Below the pieces are notes generated by a model. That model saw nothing but the letters and a program-made list of their open reading frames with translations, made no database searches and was not told the DNA's origin. A DNA stretch of 64,000 nucleotides from Ottelia alismoides (lineage: Eukaryota > Streptophyta > Magnoliopsida > Alismatales > Hydrocharitaceae), in contig JAZKJV010000389.1 in assembly GCA_037367405.1 (NCBI GenBank), forward strand, positions 2,232,001 through 2,296,000. Direction: 5' to 3'. Shown in pieces: positions 37,160-47,817 of the stretch. Position 1 is the stretch's first letter. Each line of letters opens with the position of its first letter. Both the position numbers and the translations under genes were made by a program.

Positions 37160-39824
37160 CGATGAATCTCAATTTCGTCACCTATATTCTTTCATTTGGG
37201 CTTTAAACCCTAGCAACATGCATGTAAATGCCGTTATTGCATAAATTAAATCTCTTATTTATTGTATAAATATTTCATGAAATATTGTACTTAGAGTCAA
37301 AAGAAAAGAAAAAATAGTAAAATGCCAAATATATTTTTGACCCTAAACCCTTAGAGCTAGGCATCATAATGACTGGGTCGACAAGTAATAAAATATGGGG
37401 AGATAAGGGCCAAAAATACAATAAAAACCCTATTAGTGTATTCTCCAATAAATCAGTTTTGGACCTATTTTATTCTTTATTATTTATACTTCAAATCAAG
37501 AACCTCTGTACATAAAATTGTTAATCAAAATACATAGAAAAAAATAAAATTGATTTCACACAAAAATAATATACAGTATTCATTCTATGCTCAGAATAAA
37601 ATCCCAAAACCTAAACTTCACATACCTATATCTTCTCCGTATGAATTCAAAATGCATCAAAATAACTTTAATTTTATATAACTTTTTATTAGCTATATAA
37701 TGAAATGGTTTCATTTAGTTTGGAGTTAAGATGCAAAAGTTAGGTTTTGGACCTTTATTGTACCATATACCTGAATAAAATATTCATTTTACTTATTCTT
37801 TACGTGTTTCAGTATTTTATAATTTTATAATTTTGTAAATATTATTTGTAGCATATGTATATATTTATAATAGAATAAAACTATAAAAAATGCAATAAAA
37901 TAAATTAGTATATTAAAATACATAGATGAATTACCTACACTTATACCTATATAATTTATACCTATATGTATTTAAGTGTACAAATAACATCAGAAAATAA
38001 ATTAAAAATATATTTGAGTATATTTAAATAGTTATAAATTATAATTTATGTATATAAATATTAAAATCTAAAATAAAAAATAAAAAAATAATATGTATTA
38101 TATAGATAACTATACCTATAACTATACTTGTAAATGATAACTTATAAATAATTAATCCACAAAAATAAATAAAAATCAGATTAGAATATTGCATAAAATA
38201 ATAAACAACTTTCATTTCATAACTTTTATTTTATAGATTCATTTAATAATTCATTTTTAAATATTTCTTATTTTCCAATCGATTTTGTCTTTTAGTTGTC
38301 TAGCTCAACCAATGGGGGCACGTCAATCGTTGACCTCCAGTCAACTACGCCCCTTGGCGCCTCTATTGTGTCAAACCTATTACTCCCCGATTTTCATCCG
38401 TTTTTCTCGGGCATCCCTTCGTTCTTTTTCTTCGATTCTTCATGTCAACTTAGACATCCATCAACTCTAATCCATGCTAATGCTGCTAAAACCTTGTACA
38501 TACACTCGATCATTCTCAAATCTATCAGTTAGTAAGGGCCATTCATTCTGTTTATAAATAAAACCCTCATCCACCTTCCTCTAATTTGGTCCCTTTTCGA
38601 GCTTTGAATCCCCATACCCTCGGCCAAGCGTGCAACCAGGTGACAGTAGACTGTCCCCTACGGTGTTGGAACAGATTCAGGAGGAGAAGAGGAGACCCAA
38701 GGTGTTGCTCTGGCGAGGCCTCTGTGACCAGGTATTTCCCAGGTCTGAGCTGTGCATTTTACGTTTTTGGGTAGCTTTTCTGTTTCTTTGTGTAATCGTA
38801 GTGTAGGTTTAATCAATCGCATCATTATTTTCACTATTTTTAATTTTCATCGATCGTCGGAGCTCTTTTCTCCGACCAATTTCTTGTGTTCTTTGACTAT
38901 TACCGACCCACTCTTCATGTCCACTTCATTCCCCTTACATTTCTCCATGTTTCAGTCCACTCCACGCACCATGATCCTTTTTGGATCAAGCTATCGGCAC
39001 TCATGCTCCACCCTTCATCGGAGTCCCTGCATTCCACCTCATCACCACCTGATACTTCTCCAATAAAGGTCAAGATCGTTCGTCCAAGCCCTACAATTCT
39101 TTCTCACTATGTTGCAGGTCCTGAAAGGGTTGTTTGAGACCCAGAAATGCTCTAAGTTTCAGTCCCAGGTGGCCAAGCTTCCAAGAACCCATCGACGGGT
39201 CCTGGACTCTTCTGATGGATCCACCAGCTACGGATCACATGCAATAACTCATAGAGACTCTCAGCAGCATGGGAGGAGACCTAGAGCGCAGGGAATCAAC
39301 AGAACAAGGAAGGCACCTCGTGTTGTCTTCCCTATTCTTGGGAATGCAGCCATCACCAAGTGATGGAGACTCGGCTCCATATTGTATAGGTGTTGTCCAA
39401 TGGAGTAACACTCCAACCATTCGATTACCTGCCAGACCTGATCTCGACCGCCCATCGCTGAAGCGGTATGGGCTAATTTCAGCCATCTGCACATTACGGG
39501 GTCGATCTGATCGTCCGTCAACACGTAAATAAAGGGGTATATTGAGCTTAACCTCTTCCGGCTCTTTCATTCTATATTTAGTCCTAAAAAGATTTGTTTT
39601 AGTGTAAAATTTTGTGAATAAATTGTATGTGAACCCTTGAGCTTTTAGCATATTATATCTAGGTCCTTACCAGGTCACCTCACGTGGACCCTCACTGAGG
39701 GGAAATATTGTTTGTATAGCCTCGTATATTATGAATATTTTCATTTAATATTTAAAATTTGAGATTTCATTGTAAACTTTTGGGATATTTGCATATTCAC
39801 CATGCATTTAGTTTTAATAGCAAA
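37160..39824 (+). mobile_element. LTR b, 5' part (solo LTR inserted in integrase)
   Basis: Starts CGATGAATCTC (first T changed to C) after GTATG. U3 words match LTRs a and c, including GGCATC..GACTGGGTCGACAAG (near 37358-37385) and a GGTCAACTA-type box (about 38330). A TATA box lies at 38553-38560. The alignment with LTR c runs to about position 59015 of c and then stops at 39824, where integrase sequence begins. The missing end of the LTR is found at 42056-43251. Confidence 0.85.
38553..38560 (+). promoter_or_regulatory. TATA box of LTR b
   Basis: TATAAATA followed by AAACCCTCATCC; the equivalent in LTR c is TATAAATA at 57561-57568. Confidence 0.6.
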
Positions 39825-40570
39825 TATGTCGAACCACTGATAGCAAGACATTATGCAAGTTCTTGAGGGAACACATAGTTTCGTGTTTTGGGTTTCCACA
39901 TATTCTCATTTCTAATGGGGTAGCCATTTTATCAACAAAGATGTGAAGAAGCTAGTGAAGAGTTATGGCATCAATCACAGAGTAGCTTCTCCTTACCACC
40001 CACGGAGGAACGACAAGGCTGAAGTATCAAATAAGGAGGTGAAATCAATTATGTAGATGTTAATATGACCAGAGAGGAAGAACTAGTCACATCTTCTAGA
40101 CCATATTCTTTGGGAATAGTGTTGCATACAAAACCCAATCCTTTTAGACTGGTTATGGGAAGCCGTGACATTTTCCCGTAGAGATCGTGCACAAATCTGA
40201 ATGGACAATCAGAGAGATTTTACTATATTTGTAGAGAGCATGAACCAAGGGGAAGATGGATCTGAATGAACAAGTCGAGATTCGAAATTGGGCCAACGAG
40301 AACACCTTCATTTATAAGGACAAAGTGAAGAGGTGGTACGGCAGGCACATTCGCAGGAAGATATTTGTCCCTGGTCAAAAGGTTTGGTTGTTCAAAGCAT
40401 GATTAAGAAATTTTCCTGCCAAATTAAAAAGCAAGTGAATAGGACGTTGTATAGTCATAATTGTGCACAATAATGAAAGCATAGCTATATCAGATGTGTC
40501 ATTGGTGTAGAGCCATTCGTGGTAAACAGGCAGATGCTGAAGCACTTCATGGAGACTACTGATCATCTCG
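39825..40570 (+). pseudogene. Element B integrase core and C-terminal part
   Basis: Begins YVEPL, then frame-shifted KFLREHIVSCFG, PHILISNG (second catalytic Asp reads Asn), VKSYGINHRVASPYHPRRND and KAEVSNKEVKSIM with the catalytic Glu retained. The C-terminal part has LVPGQKVWLF-like (CPWSKGLVVQS in another frame) and NFPAKLKSK near 40407-40435. TAG stands at likely Gln positions (IM-stop-MLI, KN-stop-SHLLD). About 100 bp corresponding to the first catalytic Asp region is absent between this and 43400. Confidence 0.8.
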
Positions 40571-41618
40571 CCTGAGTAGAGGTGATTTACTTTGTACATG
40601 ACTACTATTCTACTTCATTTTGTCATGTACAGAGACCTGTGAGCCACTCGTTTTCTGGAGTACACCACACTTGTATATTCTTCTTAGATCCCAATCATTT
40701 TATACTTAGGATACCAGATCTAAAGTTTTGGGGGGACCAATTGTTTCTTTGATTTCCATTTTAGTATTTATTTTTGTTCTTGATGTTCCTTTCTTTTACA
40801 CCAATCACTCATCCCTAATTTTTGGCCACTTCTTTTCTATACTTAGGATGCATTATCCTAAGTATAGGGGGACTGAGTGATTTGTTTTATTTTATTTCTT
40901 CTTTCTTCTTTCTTTCTTCATTTGTATATTCTTTTGCCCTCAGTCACCTCATTTTTGTCTTCCACTATACTTACAATAACCAGATCGTAAGTATAGGGGG
41001 GTGCTTGACTTGTATTCTTTTATTCTTTTTACCCCTTTTACTTAGCATGAGATATGTCCTCCTTTTTCTCTTTTCATGCTATGAGGACATAGCACGAGCT
41101 AAGTATGGGGGTGTGTATATATTGTATATATACTTTTGTCCATAACTTGTACTTTTATGTATTTTCTATATATCTATAAAATCTATAAAAAGTGGGTAAA
41201 TGTTAAATTTGTTAAAAAAACCTATTATTATGTATTTATAAAAATCTTGTAAATAAGTAAAATATAAGGAGAATTTTCATTAAAAATCGTATTTAGATTA
41301 TGTATTTAAAAGTGTATAATACTTATTTAAAATCCTAATTATTAACATTTTTAAATAATTTAATATTTAAATCTTTGTATATTAAATTTTGTAAAATACA
41401 TTAGTTATTTACTATAAAATAAAATATTGGTAACTTATATTATAAATTATTTTTAAATATGCTTGTTTATAAAAAGGAAAAATCAATAAAAAATAAAAAG
41501 TCCTAAAATCCATAAAAATTGCAAAATTCTTTAAATTCCATAAAAAATGAGTAAAATTTAGAAAAAATTATTTCACAAAAACATTGTTGCATTTGGATTA
41601 GCATTTTTTCATAATAAG
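40571..41618 (+). mobile_element. Element B 3' noncoding region, first part
   Basis: Pol ends near 40570. Up to 41111 the region holds the hairpin/G-run modules listed separately, separated by T-rich tracts. From 41112 to 41618 it is AT-rich with no frame, motif or similarity I can point to. Confidence 0.55.
40690..41111 (+). repeat. Series of hairpins each ending in a PPT-like G-run
   Basis: Module 2: CTATACTTAGGAT (40837-40849), loop GCATT, ATCCTAAGTATAG (40855-40867), then GGGG. Module 3: CTATACTTAC (40965-40974), 12-nt loop, GTAAGTATAG (40987-40996), then GGGGG. Module 4: 22-nt arms 41040-41061 and 41083-41104 with mismatches, then ATGGGGG (41105-41111). Module 1 is weaker: ACTTAG and CTAAAGT around 40700-40725, with six G at 40730-40735. 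Spacing between G-runs is 137, 129 and 111 bp, with T-rich stretches between. Confidence 0.75.
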
Positions 41619-42055
41619 TGTGATTTCTTAAACTTGAGATTGAGAATAGTCTAAAGGATGGAGCATGATTATGTCCTTTCACTTTTATTGTAAGGAGCCT
41701 AGTTAGGAACTGGATATTAGATTCTTCATGTTATTGACTTAAGTATCTGGGATCCATGAGACCATGTTCAGACTTCAACTTAAACTTGCCTAAGTAGAAC
41801 ACTTGGTGTTATCCGGTTAACTCTTCAATAGTGGACCGATTTTGACACATGCACTTCGCACTTAGCTCAACTTGCTTGGAGTTGCAAAGGACAGTTCATT
41901 TTAGTGATGCATTTTCATCCTTGTCTAGTGGCACGAAGGTCTGATGATGGGAGTTGTTGCATTGAAATAAAGCTTCAGATGAGGAATGGATCTAATGGCA
42001 TAATTTTTCCAAGACCCCGAAAAATAGACGGAACAAAAGATGTTATATCCGTTGT
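41619..42055 (+). repeat. Element B 3' repeat, copy I, first half
   Basis: Contains GAATAGTCTAAAGGATGGAG (about 41643), AAGGAGCCTAGTTAGGAACT (about 41693) and a TGTCTAGTGGCACGA-type block. Each has a counterpart in copy II (44068 onwards), and the last block also in copy III. It stops at about 42055 in the word GATGTTATATCCGTT. The matching second half starts at 43401. Confidence 0.8.
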
Positions 42056-43251
42056 TCTAAAAATAACATCCATGCTCCAAAAATCATGAAAAAATAGGGT
42101 GATGTGTGTGATTGCATATTCTTTCACTCAATAATTTTTTATTTTCAATTCATGGTTTTTGTTATATACTAAAAATCAAAAAGTACACGAATATTCCTTA
42201 TTTTCTTTAAAAAGTAAAAAAAAATAAAACTTATATTAAAAATTCCAAAAAATAAGATAGTATATTATTGTATTTTGCATCTCTTGACTAAAACCCCTAA
42301 AAATAGAAAAAATGATAAAAAAATTAAAAAGATCCAATATCCTATACAGAATCTTCAAAAATTCCAAAAATTTTATTTCTATCTTGTATTTTCATTTATA
42401 CATATTCGTATATATTAAAATTGTTTTGGAGAAATTTTGATAACATTTTTCTATTTTTAAATCTCAAATCAATTTGGCATATTTATTTAATCCTTGTTTT
42501 GGGATATTTTGGATATTAAAAAAGCCTAAAAATTAGCAAAAATAATTGAAAATAACAACAACATTTTTTAGTTACTTAATTTTGATTTTTTAGCTATATT
42601 TATTATTATATTACTCTACATTGTATTATATATCTATACATAGTATTATTATTACTAATTATTATAAATACTTCGTAAATATTTTAAAAAACCTTAAAAT
42701 ATATATATATAATGGATTGTAAAAATTATTTTATTATTTTTTCTATATTTTTTCTATACTATATATATATTGATTACTTATATTATACATATTACTTATA
42801 TATAGTTATATATATATACCTTTAAAAGTAGATTAAAAAGAAAAAGAAATTAAAATTCAGAAAAAATAAAAAGAAAATATTATAAAATTTAAAAAATAAA
42901 AAATAAATAATCACAAAAATCCATAGAAACTTTGTAAAACTTAAAACCCATATAGAAAACACAATAAAAAGGCTGAGAGGACACTTGTCTACATAATTCA
43001 CTTTTATTAGAAATAATCATTAGGCTACCATGTTTGATCTTAGTGGTTCGACCTCTACATGCTTACACATTATATACCTTTGTTTGTAGAGTAAAATAAA
43101 TTGTACTTCACATTTTGTTATACATTGATTATTTATATGTTGTGGGTACTTTTTGCTTGGTCCATTGATCTTTGAGAGTTGTCACCACAACTTAGTGGTA
43201 CTGCCTTGTGTGGACCACAAGGTAGTTACTCATATGTCATTGGACTAAACA
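42056..43251 (+). mobile_element. LTR b, 3' part (displaced)
   Basis: Aligns with LTR c from about 59055 to its end: GCTCCaAAAATcatgAAAAAATA near 42076, TTTCAC near 42122, a TTAAAATTGTTTTGGAGAAA block (about 42417, c about 59425), GTGGTTCGACCTCTACATGC (about 43043-43062), TTGTGGGT (about 43139), and terminal CA at 43250-43251. It is followed by GTAATG, nearly the GTATG seen before the 5' part, and then by integrase sequence. Together with 37160-39824 it makes a full LTR of about 3.86 kb. Confidence 0.82.
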
Positions 43252-43257
43252 GTAATG

Positions 43258-43400
43258 CAGAGCGAATTTTGGTGGGCAACTCTTACTAGAGATGCATGCA
43301 CATTTGTGAAGAGTTGCGCAGTTTGTCAGAGAGCAGGAGAGACAATCAGTGTTAGAGATGCAATGCCAATGTGACCAGTTATCATTTGTAAGATCTTTAG
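43258..43400 (+). pseudogene. Element B integrase zinc-binding domain, second half
   Basis: Frame reads QSEFWWATLTRDACTFVKSC then AVCQRAGETISVRDAMPM, a stop, PVIICKIF. The Cys-x2-Cys pair of the HHCC domain is intact. It is the continuation of the frame ended at 37159 by LTR b. It ends abruptly at about 43400 in the 3' repeat, not in the integrase core. Confidence 0.82.
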
Positions 43401-44067
43401 GGCACAAAAAGATTGATGTAGTGCAAGCAAATTCACTACAAATTCTACCAAAAAAATCCAACTGCCAAATACAAATATGACCACCATAGTCCAAGCTTCA
43501 AAAAAGCCTACATATCTTAGTGGAGACTTGGCTACACCGACCAAGCTTCACAATGAGATGTGACTACACTTGTCACGCTCCAATTCTTTTCTCATTTTTC
43601 TATCTTCTCTACTATATTGTGGACACAACATAACCTGAACTTAGAAGTAAATTCCCCCTCCTTGAGTAAACGGTGGTTGGATGAGGAATCACTGGGAGTG
43701 TATTATTAGAGTGGGTCGTTTCTTCACTTCTTTAAGCAGGAAAAGCTAACACAATTCGTACATTGTACAAATTGAATTCAAGGTTGAAAGAGTTAACGAT
43801 ATGGGTAAGTAGAATTGAGCTGTAAGTTGAGGTGAACCTGAATAAGGATTTGTGGAACTTAAAGATTGTTGTGACTAAAATCGTACTCCTAGTCAAGGCT
43901 CCGACGAAATGCTTATTCTAAGGCATGGTCGAGCTCTGTCCTTTGTCTGCTTTCACGAATTTGTTTAAAAAAAGTCATTATAACCTTCTTTAAATGCAAA
44001 GTTCTAAAATTCGTAAAAAAGGTACAAAATCTTAAAAATTCATAAACGAGTAAAGTTCAGAAAATAT
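43401..44067 (+). repeat. Element B 3' repeat, copy I, second half
   Basis: Starts GGCACAAAAAGATTGATG, equal to the middle of copy II (about 44514-44531). It includes CTTAGTGGAGACTTGGCTAC (about 43518), CTATCTTCTC and GAACTTAGAAG blocks (about 43600-43650), and AAGTTGAGGTGAACCTGAAT (about 43822). The last three have counterparts in copy III. Confidence 0.78.
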
Positions 44068-44699
44068 ACTTCACTTTGATTTCAAGAACTAAAGATTGGG
44101 AATAGTCTAAAGGATGGAGCTTGGTTATGGCCTTTAACTTTCATTGTAAGGAGCCTAGTTAGGAACTGGAATTTAGACTCTTTAGGTCCTTTACTTAAGT
44201 CTTTGAGTTCCATGAGACCATGTTTGGGAAGTCAGCTTAAACTTGCCTCAGTAGGACACTTGGTATCATCCGTTTAAATCTTCATCAGCGAACCAATTTT
44301 GGACACATACACTTTGTACTTAGCTCAATTTGCATGGGGTGGTGAAGGGCAATCCATTTTAGTGGTTCATTTTCATCCATGTCTAGTGGCGTGAATGTCT
44401 AAAGACGGGAGTTGTGGGGTTGAAATAATGTTTCGAATGAGGGAAGGATCTGTTGGCACCATTTTTCCAAGACCTCAAAAAATGGATGGAATGAAAAGAT
44501 GATATATCTGTCGCGGCACAAAAAGATTGATGCAGTTCAAGAAACAATACAAAGCTAATCAAAAAATAATCCACAAATACCAAAAATGACCACAATGGCC
44601 CAAGCTTCCGAAAAGCATGCACAACTTAGTGGAGACTTAGCTACACTGGTTGAGCTTCACATGGAGATGTGACCACACTGGTCTGTGACCTAACTTGGA
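44068..44699 (+). repeat. Element B 3' repeat, copy II
   Basis: Contains both halves in one piece, first half 44068-44515 and second half up to about 44699. It shows how copy I should read if undisturbed. It lacks the last third present in copies I and III. Confidence 0.78.
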
Positions 44700-45530
44700 A
44701 AAACACTTTGCACATAACTCAACACATATGAGATGGTGACGGGTAGAATCCTCTATGAGAGGCGCACATGAATGGAAATATACATAGTCACTTTGAGTGG
44801 CTAGTGCGCTCCAACCTATTCTAGTAGCATAGACGTCTAAAGACAGGATGTTGTGGGTAGAAATAAAGCTTTGGAGGAGGGATGGTCTGCTGGCATAATT
44901 TTTTCTAAGACCCCAAAACATGAGTCGAAAAAATATTCTATATCCATCGGGTCACAAAATGATCAATGCAGTGTAACAATATTTTCTAACAAAAAGAAGC
45001 CATTACACCAAATATACATACATGAGCACAATGGTTCAATCTTCAGAGAACTTACATATCTTATTGGAGACTAGGATACAATGGCCGACTTCACAAGGAG
45101 ATGTCGCTACATTGGTCACACTACAACTCTCTTCTTATTATTATTCTATCTTCTCCCCCTTTTCGATTGTGGATACAGCATGTACCTAAACTTAGAAGAA
45201 AATGCCCCGCTCCTCAAGGAAAGAGTAGATAAACTAGGGAAATAGGGTCACCTTGCTAAGAGAAGGTTGTGCTTTGTCATTTCAGATGTTGAGAGCTATA
45301 TATTATTTACACAGTAAAGTAAGACTCATAGTCATCAGAATTTAGTATGAAGACATGTTCTGACCTGACTGTCGAGGTGAACTGAATAGAGACTAGTGGA
45401 ACTTAACGACTGTGGAGTCTTAAATTCTATTCACAATAAGGTTCCACAACTAATAATCTAAAGGTCTGATGGAGCTCCATACTTTGATTTTATGAAGACT
45501 AGTTTGAAAATCAAAATTGTTCTAAGTTCT
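44700..45530 (+). repeat. Element B 3' repeat, copy III
   Basis: The most diverged copy. Aligned landmarks are TAGCATAGACGTCTAAAGAC (about 44825), TTTTTTCTAAGACCCCAAAA (about 44899), a TATCTTATTGGAGACTAGGA block (about 45057) and GTCGAGGTGAACTGAATAGA (about 45379). No sense or antisense protein is conserved among the three copies. Confidence 0.7.
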
Positions 45531-45605
45531 TTTTTTTTTCATTATTATTTTTCTTTTTAGTCACTTATTCTTCAAATAAGTGTTTACTAAGAGACTAGAA
45601 AAGGT

Positions 45606-45619
45606 AAAGTATAGGCGGA
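45606..45619 (+). other. Polypurine tract of element B
   Basis: AAAGTATAGGCGGA directly before TGATGAATC of LTR d. It resembles the AAGTATAGGGGG runs near 40860-41110 and the AAGTATAAGAGGAAC of element D. Confidence 0.75.
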
Positions 45620-46142
45620 TGATGAATCACCAATTCATCATCGTTTTTCATTCATTTTAGCTTAAAATCCCTTGCAAAACACATGAAAATATCATTAATT
45701 ATCACTTTCTAATAATCTTAGATCATATATAAATATTGTACTGTTTATCATTATTTTAACACTAAATAAATAAATAAATAAAACAAAAAGAAAGCAAGAA
45801 GAAGATTGTGTCTAGGAAATAAACACGGGTTGATCCTAACCCTAAGAGTAGGTCAAGACTTGACCTTGACAAGGAATAAAGTAGGGGAAGATATAGTCCT
45901 TTATCTATAAAAATCCAGAAAATCAATTCTCACATATGTATATTCATCATTGTACACAATGTATATATCTTCTACTATTTTATTTATCACTTAAACAACC
46001 TCATATAAGTTTTCTTCTTAAAACTTGTACCTAAAAATAAGTTGTTAATAACAAAAATAATTGCAAGTATAAACCCTATATAGAATAAAATAAACAACAC
46101 TATGAAATAGTCATAAAGACAAAATTGTTAAATAAATCTAAA

Positions 46143-47769
46143 GAACCGAGGTCTGTGGTGGACGAAAATTATTCAGGCGTTAATTAGGATTATTCGTATG
46201 ATCGAATAAAGAAGAAATCAGAAGAAAAAGATAGGAGATCAGGTCAGGAGAAATCAAGGAAGAAGCGGGGTTAGGTTATTTAATCGGGCAAGAGGTCAAA
46301 TGGGAGAGTTGACCCGGGTCAACAGACATAGGTTTGACCAATGAGAAGCTCGTCCGAATAAGGACAATAGCTATAAGGCAAAAAGATTAGAATAATCAAT
46401 AGATAACTATAAAAATAGTAATAAATAAATTGAAATTAAAATGTTTTCAAAATAAAAAATGTAAATAAATAAAAAATATTTATTTGGTGATTTTTAATAA
46501 ATTAATTAAATTAATTAAATAGGTTAAAATAAATAAATACCTTTATTTACGATATAAAATACATATATATATATATCCAACATATACGTTTTCAACTATT
46601 TATTTCTACAAACAATTACATAATTTAATATTTTATTTATTTACAAAATAATTTAAGGAATTTAAATATATTTTTATTTTAATTTTATGAGTTCATTTAA
46701 TAAGTTAAATAAATAAGTCTATGTAAAACAGAGGTACATAATACCTAGAGTAGAGATATATTTATTTTAGTTTTGTTTATTTTAAATTATGTTATTTTTA
46801 CTAATATTTTAAATAAACAATATAAAATATAAACAAAATATTAAAAATACAACATGTGCAAAAATACAGAGAAATAAATTAAAGAATAAATTGCACATGT
46901 TGTATTTTTGCTTTATGACTATTTCATAGTTTTGATCTGCTTTATGACTATAATTTACAAAAATAATTACACATGTTGTATTTTTGCTTTATGACTATTT
47001 AATAGTGTTTTTAGGGTTTTGTATAAACTTAATTCTTTAATTTATTTCATTGTAAACATGTTGTATTTTTAATATTTTGTTTATATTTTATATTGTTTAT
47101 TTAAAATATAAGTAAAAATAACATAATTTATAATAATCATAACTAAAATAAATATATCTCTACTCTAGGTATTATGTACCTATGTTGTACATAGACTTAT
47201 TTATTTAACTTATTAATTAACTAATAAAATTAAAATAAAAATATATTTAAATTCCTTAAATCATTCTGTAAATAAATAAAATATTAAATTATGTAATTGT
47301 TTGTAGAAATAAATAGTTGAAAAAATGTATATGTTGTATATATATATATATGTATTTTATACCTAAAATAAAGGTATTTATTTATTTCAACCTATTTATT
47401 ATTTACTTAATTTATTAAAAATAACCAAAAAAATTATTTTTTATTTATTTACATTTTTTGATTTGAAAACATTTTAATTTAAATTTATTTATTATTAATT
47501 TTATAGTTATCTATTGATTATTCTAATCTTTTTGCCTTATAGCTATTGCCCTTATTCGGACTAGCTTCTCATTGGTCAGACCTGTGTCTGTTGATCTGGG
47601 TCAACTTTCCCATTTGACCTCTTGCCCGATTAAATAACATGACCCTGCTTCTTCTTGATTTATCCTGACCTTATCTCCTATCCTTTTCTTCTGATTTCTT
47701 CTTTATTCGATCATACGAATAATCCTAATTAACACCTGAATAATTTTCATCCAAGCCCGACCTCGGTTC
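46143..47769. repeat. Long inverted repeat, arms about 750 bp
   Basis: The left arm begins GAACCGAGGTCTGTGG at 46143; the right arm ends CCCGACCTCGGTTC at 47769. Examples of paired words: ATTATTCGTATGATCGAATA (about 46190) with its complement near 47705, and AGTTGACCCGGGTCAAC (about 46308) with GTTGATCTGGGTCAACT (about 47589). Arms are roughly 46143-46895 and 47025-47769. The loop (about 46896-47024) holds a direct repeat of ACATGTTGTATTTTTGCTTT. The right arm is the normal LTR orientation; the left arm is the inverted copy. Confidence 0.9.
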
Positions 47770-47809
47770 AAGTGCCTTGCTATTTTGAAGTCTGTCTCAA
47801 CGTCACTCC

Positions 47810-47817
47810 TATAAGTA
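47810..47817 (+). promoter_or_regulatory. TATA box of LTR d
   Basis: CTCCTATAAGTAGAGG, 41 bp after the inverted repeat ends. By position it would drive transcription starting about 30 bp downstream. Confidence 0.55.

Noticed and set aside
43237..43544. Minus-strand ORFs of 72-85 codons (MDYGGHICIWQLDF and similar)
   Set aside because: They overlap the integrase zinc domain and a repeat whose other copies do not keep the frame.
46896..47024. Loop of the inverted repeat as a microRNA gene
   Set aside because: The arms are far too long and near-perfect for a microRNA precursor; a long hairpin/siRNA source is the better reading.
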